Shown one piece after another: positions 1 through 8,229 of a stretch of DNA of 64,000 bases. The notes under the pieces are model-generated. The model did no database searches, was not told the origin of the DNA, and saw only the letters and a list, made by a program, of their open reading frames with translations. Numbering within the stretch: the first letter of the stretch is position 1; each line of letters opens with the position of its first letter. A program made the position numbers and the translations under genes. The DNA is from an uncultured Alphaproteobacteria bacterium. Lineage in GTDB: Bacteria; Pseudomonadota; Alphaproteobacteria; HIMB59. The stretch lies in contig CABYGG010000005.1 in NCBI GenBank assembly GCA_902518505.1, positions 32,103-96,102 of the forward strand, given 5' to 3'.

Positions 1-231
1 ATTTGCCTGCAAAACAGGATCAATTTTTTCAACCACATCTTTAATGTGAGATAAACTTATATTTCCTGTCATACGGTCAATAGATGCTTTAATGTTATTG
101 TCCATTCCGTATTTTGATTTTCCAATAATTTCAAAAGACTCCTCAAGAGCCTCCATTACTATATCCATTTCGATGCCCTTCTCTTGTGAGACGACTTCGG
201 CAACTTTTAATATTTCTGTGTTATTTAGCAT
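1..231 (-). CDS. nusA: Transcription termination/antitermination factor NusA, N-terminal part (cut by window edge)
   Basis: NusA binds RNA polymerase and controls pausing, termination and antitermination. Reverse translation from the ATG at 229-231 gives 77 residues beginning MLNNTEILKVAEVVSQEKGI, followed by a stretch with EALEESFEIIGKSKYG. This is the typical helical N-terminal polymerase-binding domain of NusA. The frame is open to the window edge, so the S1 and KH domains lie outside. It is the last gene of the minus-strand run from rimI, but a terminator-like hairpin separates it from trmB. The rimP gene that normally precedes nusA is not in the 53-base gap. Identification rests on the N-terminus only. 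Confidence 0.88.
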   Translation of the reverse strand, partial: MLNNTEILKVAEVVSQEKGIEMDIVMEALEESFEIIGKSKYGMDNNIKASIDRMTGNISLSHIKDVVEKIDPVLQAN

Positions 232-245
232 TATCTTTTCTAGTT

Positions 246-270
246 AAAAAAAAAGGCGGGATAACCCACC
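246..270 (-). terminator. Intrinsic terminator between trmB and nusA
   Basis: On the minus strand GGTGGG-TTAT-CCCGCC (255-270) forms a 6-bp stem with one G-U pair, followed by nine T (246-254). It sits just after the trmB stop and 15 bases before the nusA start, so it could end the upstream operon or act as an attenuator in the nusA leader. The bases GAGGAGG just 5' of the stem match the anti-Shine-Dalgarno sequence perfectly. Confidence 0.75.
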
Positions 271-283
271 TCCTCATCGTTGG

Positions 284-928
284 TTAATAATTTTTAAGAA
301 CGCTAAAATAGAATAATTTATGATTTTTGTCTAAGGCTTTTTTCTCAAATTTAGTGTGTAAAGCGTTGGAATCACTATATTTCCAACATTTAGGGCTAAT
401 ATCTGGCATGGTGTATTTAAACTTTTTCATCAAGGCTAAAGCTTCAATAAAATAGTCACCATGATCAGTTGCAAAACGAAAAAATCCATTTTTTTTTAGT
501 TTTTTAGTGAGATCTTTTACAAGGAGTTGATTAACAGTTCGTCTTTTTTTATGTTTATTTTTTGGCCACGGATCTGGAAAATATATTCTTATTTCTTGAA
601 GATAATTGTTTGGTATGAATGGTAAAAGATCTTGAATGTTTAAATGGAATACTTGAAGATTTTTCAAATTATCATCAACAGAGTTTCTGATAGCTCTTAG
701 AACTCCATCAGCAAAAATATCACAACCAATAAAGTTAATTTTTGAATATAGTTTTGCATCTTCACTAATTTTTTCTCCATCACCAATTCCAATTTCTAAA
801 ATTCTTGGTGTTTTGATTTTATTAAATAATCTTTTGTTTGGTTCTTTAAGAAATTTTGAGTATTGCTCGAGTCTTACAAATGACTTTCCTTTTTTTCTAC
901 CAAAGTATTTATTTTTTGATTCGAACAT
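284..928 (-). CDS. trmB: tRNA (guanine-N7)-methyltransferase TrmB
   Basis: TrmB methylates N7 of G46 in the variable loop of many tRNAs, using S-adenosylmethionine. The 214-residue length is normal. Visible motifs are the SAM-binding loop LEIGIGDGE (about residues 45-53), IRIYFPDPWPKNKHKKRR (about 112-129), which is the signature of this family, and RFATDHGDY near residue 155. The gene overlaps the 3' end of the lnt frame by 20 bases and is followed by a terminator hairpin. In related bacteria rimP follows trmB; here nusA follows directly. The start at 928 is supported by the basic N-terminus with FGRKKGKSF, usual for this family. Confidence 0.95.
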   Translation of the reverse strand: MFESKNKYFGRKKGKSFVRLEQYSKFLKEPNKRLFNKIKTPRILEIGIGDGEKISEDAKLYSKINFIGCDIFADGVLRAIRNSVDDNLKNLQVFHLNIQDLLPFIPNNYLQEIRIYFPDPWPKNKHKKRRTVNQLLVKDLTKKLKKNGFFRFATDHGDYFIEALALMKKFKYTMPDISPKCWKYSDSNALHTKFEKKALDKNHKLFYFSVLKNY

Positions 929-2423
929 ATAAAAGACTAACTAAAAACATTAAGAAAATTATAAGAGTAACTGGAAATAAAGTTGATGAACAATTTGATT
1001 TATATTTATTAATTGGATATTGATAATAGAGGTAACCTTTTTTGTTTGTTGGAATAGTCTCAATAATTTTACCCGAATAATCAACAACAGATGTAATACC
1101 TGAAGGAGTTGATCTTATGAGAGGTTTTTGGAATTCAACACTTCTTAAAAGGGAATTAGCCATGTGTTGATGCGGCCCGTACCATTTACCAAACCAAGAG
1201 TCATTGGAAATTTGTATCACCAAATCTGCATTACAAACCTCAGTATTAATTGATTTATAATTAAAAATAGACTCAAAACAAATCATTGGAACAGCATTTA
1301 TACTTTTGGGTAATTTTAAAATTTTTTGATTAGTTCCAGGAGTATAGTTCATTCCTAAATTTAAAAACTTGCTTACAATAGGTTTTACAAAGGGAATGTA
1401 TTCTCCAAATAAAACCAACTTTTGTTTATCATAAAAATCAATAATCTTTCCTTGATGATCAATGATATATAGACGATTAAATAATTGGTTTTTCTCAATA
1501 GCGCTCGACCCAACTATTATTTTTTGATCCTCGTTAATTAAAGAGGATAATCTACTAAGAAGTCCGTCCCTGTTATTCAAATCAATTGGTAATGAGCCTT
1601 CAGGCCAAATAATTAAATCTACTTTTGGAGAATTTGTGAGAGCTTCTAAGGTTAATTTTTCATATATTTCAAGGTTTCTTAGAACGTCAAATTCTACTAA
1701 TGACTCATAAAGATTAGGTTGAATTAAAAGAATGTTTAGAGTTTCATTACTTGTTTTTCTCTCAGTATTATTTTCAAAAAAACCAAATGCATAAATTAAA
1801 ACAAGCACCGATGATAAACTAAAAGTTACAACTTTATTTTTGCAATAGAGAAAATAAATAATTAAACCCACAATCAAATGGATAACTAATCCCAAACCAT
1901 AAACGCCTAAAAATGGTAGTGACTTTAAGATCCATATATTTTTGTAATATATAATTGCACTAGGATTCCAAGGGAAGCCTCCAAAAATAAATTCCTTTAG
2001 TATTTCTACTATAGATAAACCTAGTGGTAATAAGAAAATCTGTAATAATTTTTTTTTAAATGTAACTAAGATGAGAATTGTTGCTGAATAATGTAGGAAT
2101 GCAATAAATATAGAGAGTAAACCAACTAAAATAATACCTAAGAATAAATATCTAAAACCTCCTGAATAAAAGGACTGAGTAATCCAACTTAATGTAATTA
2201 TTTGAGTAAATAAGAAAAAATAAAATATGTTTTTTTTTGAAAAATTATTATTAGTTAGGATATTATAAAAAATGATTGAAAATGATAAGTAATAGAAAAC
2301 AGATACTCCAAATGGAGGAAGAGAAAATACATAAACAATAGAAAAAATAATTATTAAGTTTATTGGCCTAGAGAGATAGGTCAGTAGATTATTGAGATTT
2401 GACACCACTAACCACAACTTCAA
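909..2423 (-). CDS. lnt: Apolipoprotein N-acyltransferase Lnt
   Basis: Lnt adds the third acyl chain to the N-terminal cysteine of lipoproteins at the periplasmic face of the inner membrane. The 504-residue protein has about six hydrophobic segments in its first 215 residues, a periplasmic nitrilase-fold domain and a C-terminal membrane segment. Catalytic triad motifs are present: Glu in IIWPEGSLP, Lys in YDKQKLVLFGEYIPF and Cys in VPMICFESIF. The first ATG gives a 35-base overlap with corC; a GTG a few codons downstream is a possible alternative start. Substrates nearby include the two predicted lipoproteins at 32.1 and 62.2 kb. It belongs to the corC-lnt-trmB run, a common order in Proteobacteria. 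Confidence 0.95.
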   Translation of the reverse strand: MKLWLVVSNLNNLLTYLSRPINLIIIFSIVYVFSLPPFGVSVFYYLSFSIIFYNILTNNNFSKKNIFYFFLFTQIITLSWITQSFYSGGFRYLFLGIILVGLLSIFIAFLHYSATILILVTFKKKLLQIFLLPLGLSIVEILKEFIFGGFPWNPSAIIYYKNIWILKSLPFLGVYGLGLVIHLIVGLIIYFLYCKNKVVTFSLSSVLVLIYAFGFFENNTERKTSNETLNILLIQPNLYESLVEFDVLRNLEIYEKLTLEALTNSPKVDLIIWPEGSLPIDLNNRDGLLSRLSSLINEDQKIIVGSSAIEKNQLFNRLYIIDHQGKIIDFYDKQKLVLFGEYIPFVKPIVSKFLNLGMNYTPGTNQKILKLPKSINAVPMICFESIFNYKSINTEVCNADLVIQISNDSWFGKWYGPHQHMANSLLRSVEFQKPLIRSTPSGITSVVDYSGKIIETIPTNKKGYLYYQYPINKYKSNCSSTLFPVTLIIFLMFLVSLLYVRIKK

Positions 2424-3216
2424 GAATTTTTCTTGTTGATACCTTGTGAATGGTGAAAGATAATTTTTTATTTATTGTAAATTTTTCTTTTTTCTTTGGT
2501 ATACGACCAGCTATATTAAAGATGATACCGCCTATAGTTCCAACATCCTCTTTTAAATCATCTGGGATATTGACATCAAATTCTCTTTCAAAATCATCAA
2601 CAAGCATTGCAGCATCCATAATTATATTATTATTTTTTTGCCGAAACATTGGTGCTTCATCCTTATCGTGTTCGTCTTCAATCTCACCTACTATTTCTTC
2701 CACTAAGTCTTCGATGGTAACCAAACCAGTAACACTATTAAATTCATCCATAACAATTGCTAAATGGATGTTTTGTTTTTTCATTATTTGAAGAAGATTA
2801 AAAACAGGTGTAGCGGAGGGAATATAAATGACCTCTCTTAACAAACTCTTGATATTAAAAGACTTATTGTTGATTTTCTTGAACAAATCCTTGATATGAA
2901 CCATTCCCAAGCAATGTTCTAAATCCTTTTTTACGACTGGCATTCTTGAGTGAGCTTCTTTATTGATAATTTTAATGATGTTTTCTTTATCGATATTTTG
3001 ATCAATAAAAATTATTTCACCTCTTGGAACCATTACATCATCAACAGTTTTTTTGTGTACCTTTAAAAGATTATTGAAGATTTTCTTTTCTTCATTCTTG
3101 GCAATACCTGAACTATCTGAAGTCGCTGAGATAAGATCAATAATATCTTTTTTAAAATTCTCGTCTTGAATCAGTTCTTTGACTAACTTTATCGCTAAAT
3201 TTTTTTTAATTTTCAT
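2389..3216 (-). CDS. corC: CorC/HlyC-family CBS-domain protein
   Basis: This 275-residue soluble member of the CorC/TlyC family is linked in enterobacteria to magnesium/cobalt efflux; the exact role in alphaproteobacteria is not settled. It has two CBS repeats, the first around VMVPRGEIIFID and SRMPVVKKDLEHCLGMVHIKDLF and the second ending in VTGLVTIEDLVEEIVGEIEDE. A CorC-HlyC C-terminal domain follows (about 195-275). There is no N-terminal DUF21 membrane domain, as expected for CorC rather than YfjD-type proteins. It overlaps ybeY by 11 bases upstream and lnt by 35 bases downstream, which points to translational coupling within the ybeZ-ybeY-corC-lnt cluster. Confidence 0.9.
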   Translation of the reverse strand: MKIKKNLAIKLVKELIQDENFKKDIIDLISATSDSSGIAKNEEKKIFNNLLKVHKKTVDDVMVPRGEIIFIDQNIDKENIIKIINKEAHSRMPVVKKDLEHCLGMVHIKDLFKKINNKSFNIKSLLREVIYIPSATPVFNLLQIMKKQNIHLAIVMDEFNSVTGLVTIEDLVEEIVGEIEDEHDKDEAPMFRQKNNNIIMDAAMLVDDFEREFDVNIPDDLKEDVGTIGGIIFNIAGRIPKKKEKFTINKKLSFTIHKVSTRKILEVVVSGVKSQ

Positions 3217-3655
3217 GTACTTTTTTTAAACCTAATAGTTTCATCAGTGTGTTTTCTAAAAATCTCATATTACTTCTCGATTGTTTATCGTAATGATGAT
3301 AACCAAATAAATGATGTAATCCATGACTCACTAGCATAAAGAAATTTTGTTCGTTAATTTTTTTATTGCGATTTAAAATATAACTATCTGCAATAGCAAT
3401 ATCACCAGAAAAGTCTCCGTCAGGAAAAGATAACACATCAGTTATTTTATTTTTATTTTTAAATTTTTTATTCATGCTTTTGATTTCTTCATTAGAAACT
3501 ATTTTTATTGTCAGTTGTGTTTGATGATCAGCTTGATGGATTGTTTGAAAATATTCTGACAACTTTTTTAACTTTTCTTTGGAGGATTTTAGAAATTGCT
3601 CTAAATTCTTGTCTCCAATTATCTCAATCACAAATTTTTTATTACTAATCCTCAA
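3206..3655 (-). CDS. ybeY: Endoribonuclease YbeY (rRNA maturation and quality control)
   Basis: YbeY is a single-strand-specific metal-dependent RNase needed for 16S rRNA 3'-end maturation and ribosome quality control. The 149 residues include VLSFPDGDFSGDIAIAD and the metal-binding signature HGLHHLFGYHH near residue 112. The three zinc-binding histidines of the H-x3-H-x5-H pattern are kept, although the usual Asp of GYDH is His here. The gene lies two bases after ybeZ and overlaps corC by 11 bases. Length and position agree with the family. Confidence 0.94.
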   Translation of the reverse strand: MRISNKKFVIEIIGDKNLEQFLKSSKEKLKKLSEYFQTIHQADHQTQLTIKIVSNEEIKSMNKKFKNKNKITDVLSFPDGDFSGDIAIADSYILNRNKKINEQNFFMLVSHGLHHLFGYHHYDKQSRSNMRFLENTLMKLLGLKKVHEN

Positions 3656-3657
3656 AA

Positions 3658-4614
3658 TTACTTATCGTAAGCATTAATTATTTTTTCTACTAGTGTGTGT
3701 CTACATACATCACTACTATTTAAATGAACAAACCCAATGTCTTTAACTTTTTCTAATTTCTCCATTGCATCCTGCATTCCACTTTTTGCATTATCGGGTA
3801 AATCTTTTTGACTTAAATCTCCCGTGATTACCATTTTTGAGTTTTGTCCTAACCTAGTTAAGAACATTTTCATCTGTGTCGATAGGGTGTTTTGTGCTTC
3901 ATCTAAAATTATAAAAGATTTATTTAAAGTTCTTCCTCTCATAAAGGCAAGAGGGGCTATTTCTATTAGATTATTTACCATTTTTCGGTCAATTTCCTCA
4001 CCTGGCATCATCTCATACAAGGCATCGTAAAGTGGTCGTAAATAGGGATCAATTTTCTCTTTCATATCTCCAGGTAAAAAACCTAATCGTTCACCCGCTT
4101 CAACTGCTGGTCTTGATAATATTAATCGATTAATTTTTCCTTCTACAAAAAGACTAACTGCATATGCAACAGCTAAGTACGTTTTTCCTGTTCCCGCTGG
4201 ACCAACAGCAAAAACGACATCTTTTGATCTCATTTCTTTTAAAAAGAGTTCTTGGTTTTTAGTCTTGGGATAAATTGTTTTTAATTTTGTATTGATTTGA
4301 AATTTCTGATCTTGTTCGATTTGTTCTTTGATATATGTAGGTTTTGCTAAATCAATATTGTTTTCTATTTCTTCTGCAGAAATATCGTTATTCTTCAATT
4401 TTTGATATAAGCCTTGAATAATAAAGTAGGCTTTTTCAACTGGATCTCTATTGCCTTTTATAGATAGAAGGTTGCCTCTTGTGTATAGCTTTACTTTAAA
4501 TTTATTCTCTAAGACCTTTAAATTTTTATCGTGGTAACCAAATAGGCTTGATAGAAATTGATTATCCTCAAACTCGAGTTGTTTTTGATGGGAAGAAATA
4601 TTTACAGGGCTCAA
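3658..4614 (-). CDS. ybeZ: PhoH-like ATPase YbeZ
   Basis: This is a cytoplasmic P-loop ATPase of the PhoH family that works with YbeY in RNA metabolism. The 318 residues contain an N-terminal KH-like region (about 30-75), Walker A GPAGTGKT (about 140) and Walker B FIILDEAQN (about 235), followed by a sensor region with MVITGDLSQKDLP. The name PhoH comes from a phosphate-regulated E. coli relative, but the ybeZ branch is mainly a ribosome/RNA partner. No PHO box is seen immediately upstream. It abuts miaB with no gap and precedes ybeY by two bases. Confidence 0.92.
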   Translation of the reverse strand: MSPVNISSHQKQLEFEDNQFLSSLFGYHDKNLKVLENKFKVKLYTRGNLLSIKGNRDPVEKAYFIIQGLYQKLKNNDISAEEIENNIDLAKPTYIKEQIEQDQKFQINTKLKTIYPKTKNQELFLKEMRSKDVVFAVGPAGTGKTYLAVAYAVSLFVEGKINRLILSRPAVEAGERLGFLPGDMKEKIDPYLRPLYDALYEMMPGEEIDRKMVNNLIEIAPLAFMRGRTLNKSFIILDEAQNTLSTQMKMFLTRLGQNSKMVITGDLSQKDLPDNAKSGMQDAMEKLEKVKDIGFVHLNSSDVCRHTLVEKIINAYDK

Positions 4615-5943
4615 CTAAATTTTTTCTCCCAATAATGAGTGTGTTAAAACCTCTTTGATTTGCACAGGAATTATTTGACCTATTATTTCTTTTTCTCCCT
4701 GCAGGGCTACACTTTGATTAAATTGTGACTTGCCTTTGATTTGTCCCGAGTGTTTACCAGCACCATCAATTAATACTTGCACTGTCTTTTTTACAAACTG
4801 GTTGTTGTATTCAATTTGTTGTTCATTGAGTAAATCTTGTGTGATCTTTAATCGCTCATTGAGAATTGCTTCATCTATTTCTTCACGATCGGCTGCAGGT
4901 GTACCTGGTCTTGGGCTATACTTAAAAGAATAAGAATTCATGTATTTAACTCTTTCAATTAGATCGATTGTGTCTTCAAAATCTTTGTCTGTTTCTCCAG
5001 GAAAACCAATAATAAAGTCCGAGGAAAGTGCTATATCGGGTTTTACTTTTCTGACCTTTTCGATGATTTCAAAATAATAATCCCTAGTATGTTTTCTATT
5101 CATTAATTTTAAAACTTTGTCAGAACCTGATTGAACAGGAAGGTGAAGATAGGGCATAAGTTTTGAGTTTTCACCATGAAGGGAAATTAGGTCATCAGTC
5201 ATATTCACAGGGTGACTTGTAGAATAGGTAATTCTTTCAACTCCATCTATTAAACTAATACTGTTAATAAGAGTTGCTAGATTATTTGATTGACCTTGAG
5301 TGTCTAAACCATGATAGGCGTTAACATTTTGACCTAAAAGTGTGAATTCCACCACCCCCTGATCAATTAAAGATTTAACCTCATCAGAGATTTCCTTAAC
5401 TGTTCTTGAATATTCTGATCCTCTTGTATAAGGAACAACGCAGAAATGACAAAACTTATCACAGCCTTCTTGGATAGTCACAAATGCAGATTTATTCGAT
5501 GTATTCGTTTTAATATGATTGAGCGTGTCAAATTTTTCAATCACATCAAATTCAGTGATAGAGGTTTTTGGTAAGTTATTTTTATCTAAAAATTTATTTA
5601 ATGACTGAATAGATTGTGGTCCGATCACTAAGTCCACGTAAGGTGCCCTTTTTTGAATTAATTCACCTTCAGCTTGAGCTACACAACCAGCAACAATAAC
5701 TTTTTGATCTTCTTTCCCCTTTTTATGAATTTTTCCTAAATCTGAAAATGTTTTTTCTGTTGCCTTTTCACGGATGTGGCAAGTATTTAAAACTACATAG
5801 TCTGCATTTTGAAAGTCATCGGTTTGATTAATATTATGCGATAGAAAAATATCTTTCATTTTATCAGAGTCATAAACATTCATCTGACAACCAAATGTTC
5901 TAATATAAAATTTCTTATTTGATGGCATTAAGGGATTTTGCAA
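4615..5943 (-). CDS. miaB: tRNA-2-methylthio-N6-isopentenyladenosine37 synthase MiaB
   Basis: MiaB is a radical-SAM methylthiotransferase that thiomethylates A37 of tRNAs already carrying the isopentenyl group. The 442-residue protein shows the three N-terminal cluster cysteines in FGCQMN, NTCHIREKA and VAGCVAQ. The radical-SAM motif is CDKFCHFC (C-x3-C-x2-C), followed by VVPYTRGSEYSR, and a C-terminal TRAM domain covers about 380-440. The first ATG overlaps the rimI frame by 29 bases; a second ATG six codons later (MPSNKKFYIR) is an equally plausible start. The order rimI-miaB-ybeZ matches other alphaproteobacteria, without the fur gene sometimes found between rimI and miaB. Confidence 0.95.
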   Translation of the reverse strand: MQNPLMPSNKKFYIRTFGCQMNVYDSDKMKDIFLSHNINQTDDFQNADYVVLNTCHIREKATEKTFSDLGKIHKKGKEDQKVIVAGCVAQAEGELIQKRAPYVDLVIGPQSIQSLNKFLDKNNLPKTSITEFDVIEKFDTLNHIKTNTSNKSAFVTIQEGCDKFCHFCVVPYTRGSEYSRTVKEISDEVKSLIDQGVVEFTLLGQNVNAYHGLDTQGQSNNLATLINSISLIDGVERITYSTSHPVNMTDDLISLHGENSKLMPYLHLPVQSGSDKVLKLMNRKHTRDYYFEIIEKVRKVKPDIALSSDFIIGFPGETDKDFEDTIDLIERVKYMNSYSFKYSPRPGTPAADREEIDEAILNERLKITQDLLNEQQIEYNNQFVKKTVQVLIDGAGKHSGQIKGKSQFNQSVALQGEKEIIGQIIPVQIKEVLTHSLLGEKI

Positions 5944-6394
5944 ACAAAATTGCGTCTTGCGTATTTGGAGCGTTTATAGACTTACTCCGATAATAGTTTT
6001 TTCTTTCATTGTAGGCTTTATAGCCTAATTTTTCATAAAGTTTAATAGCAAATTTATTAATAGCACTCGCTTCCAGAAAGATTTTAAATGATTTTCCAGT
6101 ACTTTTTAGTTGTTTTTCAAGCTCTTCTAAAATCATTCTTCCCAACCCTTGGTTTCTAAATTCAGGCAAAACAGCAATATGTAAAATTTCAAATTCACTG
6201 ACCTTTTGATCTTGATATAAAAAATGTCCTATCAAAGCACCTTTGACGTTAGTTTGATCTAGAAGATAAATATTAAAACTTGTTTCTTTATTGAGGTGAA
6301 GCTCAATATCTTTTTCACTCCAATTAATCTCTAGTTGGTCTTTATGATTGATAATCCAATTTTTAGAATCAGACAGAGTATGTGTAAAGTTCAA
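5915..6394 (-). CDS. rimI: GNAT acetyltransferase, RimI type
   Basis: This protein probably acetylates the N-terminus of ribosomal protein S18 or similar substrates with acetyl-CoA. The 159 residues contain the GNAT acetyl-CoA motif LPEFRNQGLGRMILEELE (about 93-110) and a C-terminal EKLGYKAYNERKNYYR block typical of RimI. In most alphaproteobacteria rimI directly follows tsaB. Here tsaB is found 23 kb away on the other strand at 29.7 kb, and agt overlaps the rimI start by 4 bases. The RimI assignment leans on the miaB neighbourhood; other GNAT activities are possible. Confidence 0.8.
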   Translation of the reverse strand: MNFTHTLSDSKNWIINHKDQLEINWSEKDIELHLNKETSFNIYLLDQTNVKGALIGHFLYQDQKVSEFEILHIAVLPEFRNQGLGRMILEELEKQLKSTGKSFKIFLEASAINKFAIKLYEKLGYKAYNERKNYYRSKSINAPNTQDAILFAKSLNAIK

Positions 6395-7383
6395 GCCACA
6401 ATATTATCATAAAAAACCTTGGAACACTCATACCAGTTAAATTTTTTTGTATATTCTTGACATTTTTTTCGATCGATAGTCAAACAATTCAAAACATTAT
6501 CTTTTAAGTTATCACCAATAAAACCGTTGACCCCATTAACAATAATATCTTTAGGACCTGTTACATCATAAGCAGCGACTGGTGTGCCGGTTGCATTTGC
6601 CTCAGTTACCACATTTCCAAAGGTATCAGTCTTGCTAGGGAAAACCATTACATCTGAACTAGCATAGTAATTCACTAAATTCTGGCCAAACTGGTAACCA
6701 ACAAATTTTATATCTGTATATTTTTTTTTTAGTTTATTTAACTGTGGTCCATCGCCAACGACAACTTTAGTACCTTCTAAATCTAAATCTAAAAAAGCTT
6801 GAATATTTTTTTCAGTAGCCACTCGACCGATATAAGAAAATATTGGTCCCGGGCCTAAGTCTAATTTTTGATAGTTGCCAAATTTTTGATGATCGACACC
6901 TCTTGACCAAACAACGGTATTTTTAAAATTCATATTTATTAATTCGGCCTGCATGGATGGGGTAGGAACAAGAACTTTTTTCGCTTTATTGTGAAAATGC
7001 TTTATGAAGAAGTAAAAGAAACTTGCAGGTATTTTTATACGTTGTTGAATATACTCAGGGAAACGAGTATGAAATGAAGTTGTAAAAATAATTTTTTCTG
7101 AAAGACATATTTTTCTGGCCAAAAAACCTAGGGGCCCCTCTGTAGCAATGTGAATATGATCAGGATTGATCTGATCCATCATATTTTTCAATGTTTTTTT
7201 GCGAGTAATCACAACTTTAATCTCATTATACGAAGGAAGGCCAAAGCGAACTTTAAATAACTCAGGGTGTATTACTTCTACCTGCATACCCATTTTTTCC
7301 AATTCCGGTATGGTATTCAGATAAGAACGGACGACGCCGTTTACCTGAGGTTTCCATGCATCTGTTACTAATAATAATTTCAA
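6391..7383 (-). CDS. agt: GT4-family glycosyltransferase, probable diacylglycerol glycosyltransferase Agt
   Basis: Likely transfers a sugar from a nucleotide-sugar to diacylglycerol, making the glycolipids that replace phospholipids in low phosphate. The 330 residues have the GT-B fold of family GT4. An N-terminal Rossmann half contains KPQVNGVVRSY. The C-terminal half has IFSYIGRVATEKNI, the EX7E-type donor motif in KTDTFGNVVTEANATGTPVAA, and GVNGFIGD. It overlaps plcP by four bases and rimI by four, so it is translationally coupled to a phospholipase. The plcP-agt pair is known from phosphate-limited SAR11 and rhizobia. The family and partner are clear; the sugar transferred cannot be read from sequence. 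Confidence 0.8.
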   Translation of the reverse strand: MKLLLVTDAWKPQVNGVVRSYLNTIPELEKMGMQVEVIHPELFKVRFGLPSYNEIKVVITRKKTLKNMMDQINPDHIHIATEGPLGFLARKICLSEKIIFTTSFHTRFPEYIQQRIKIPASFFYFFIKHFHNKAKKVLVPTPSMQAELINMNFKNTVVWSRGVDHQKFGNYQKLDLGPGPIFSYIGRVATEKNIQAFLDLDLEGTKVVVGDGPQLNKLKKKYTDIKFVGYQFGQNLVNYYASSDVMVFPSKTDTFGNVVTEANATGTPVAAYDVTGPKDIIVNGVNGFIGDNLKDNVLNCLTIDRKKCQEYTKKFNWYECSKVFYDNIVA

Positions 7384-8168
7384 GCTACAGATACCTTATT
7401 AAGAGTTTGTTTTTCTAAAGACTGGATTTTTTTTTCATTCCAAAAGACTAACTCCAAGTTGCCTTTAAAGTCCTCAACCATTGCACTACAGCTATCTACC
7501 CAATCTCCTAGATTATGATATGTCTTGTCACCAATTTTTTTTATTTGGGGATGGTGAATATGACCACAAACAATTCCATCACAATTATTTTTTTTTATTC
7601 TCTCAAGACATGCATTTTCAAAATTTTCAATATATCGTTGAGCATCTTTTACTCGTGTTTTTAAATATCCTGATAAAGACCAATACGAAAGACCAAGTTT
7701 TCTTCGACAGAAATTTAAAATATTATTAAACCAAACAGAGTAGTCATAAAGGACGGCACCTATCTTTGCTAACCATTTTGAATTTAGAACTATTCCATCA
7801 AATTCATGCCCATGCATTAAGAGAAGTCTTTTATTGTTCGCTGTTGTATGAATTCTATTTTTTCGAACTTTAATGTTTGCAAATGAAAAACCACAATAAT
7901 CTGAAAAAACTTCATCATGGTTTCCAGGTATATAATAGACTTTGGTACCTGAGCGTGCTTTTCGTAAAACTTTTTGTATGAAAGTATTAAAATCAGGATT
8001 CCAAAACCAATTTTTTTTTAGACGCCATCCGTCTATAATATCTCCAAGTAAATAAAGATGATCACAATCATTATATTTTAAAAAGTGTAAGAGCTCCTTT
8101 ACTTTTGAAGCACGTATGCCAATATGAATGTCTGAAATAAATATAGATCGATGTTTTTTGATTTGCAT
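7380..8168 (-). CDS. plcP: PlcP-type phospholipase C (metallophosphoesterase)
   Basis: PlcP removes phosphorylated head groups from membrane phospholipids, giving diacylglycerol for glycolipid synthesis and freeing phosphate. The 262 residues carry all metallophosphoesterase motifs: FISDIHIG (about 10-17), LGDIIDGW (about 41-48), PGNHDEV (about 85-91), LLMHGHEFDG (about 116-125) and VCGHIHHPQ (about 200-208). It resembles LpxH-like UDP-diacylglucosamine hydrolases, which are the main alternative. The overlap with agt and the PHO-box-like element 45 bases upstream of the start favour PlcP. Pairing with DgkA on the opposite strand also fits diacylglycerol metabolism. Probably a peripheral cytoplasmic enzyme, since no signal peptide is visible. 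Confidence 0.82.
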   Translation of the reverse strand: MQIKKHRSIFISDIHIGIRASKVKELLHFLKYNDCDHLYLLGDIIDGWRLKKNWFWNPDFNTFIQKVLRKARSGTKVYYIPGNHDEVFSDYCGFSFANIKVRKNRIHTTANNKRLLLMHGHEFDGIVLNSKWLAKIGAVLYDYSVWFNNILNFCRRKLGLSYWSLSGYLKTRVKDAQRYIENFENACLERIKKNNCDGIVCGHIHHPQIKKIGDKTYHNLGDWVDSCSAMVEDFKGNLELVFWNEKKIQSLEKQTLNKVSVA

Positions 8169-8212
8169 AGAATCTAAAAATAGATATATCTACGATTGAT
8201 AGTATTGAGGAT

Positions 8213-8229
8213 TGTTAAAGTTTTATTAA
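8213..8229 (-). promoter_or_regulatory. PHO-box-like element upstream of plcP (copy 1 of 3)
   Basis: TGTTAAAGTTTTATTAA on the plus strand; the plcP strand reads (A)TTTAAT-AAAA-CTTTAAC, two 7-base half-sites with a 4-base A spacer, the layout of a PhoB box. It lies 45 bases before plcP, with a TACTAT -10-like hexamer 9 bases downstream. It also ends one base before the ATG of the divergent SET gene. Identical copies lie at 15751-15767 and 23652-23668. Confidence 0.72.

Noticed and set aside
915..930. tRNA T-arm-like GATTCGAAC
   Set aside because: It is inside trmB coding sequence and lacks any tRNA cloverleaf; no tRNA found in the window.
2450..2791. Plus-strand open frame of 113 residues inside corC
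   Set aside because: Low-complexity Ser/Ile-rich shadow of corC, whose CBS motifs are clear.
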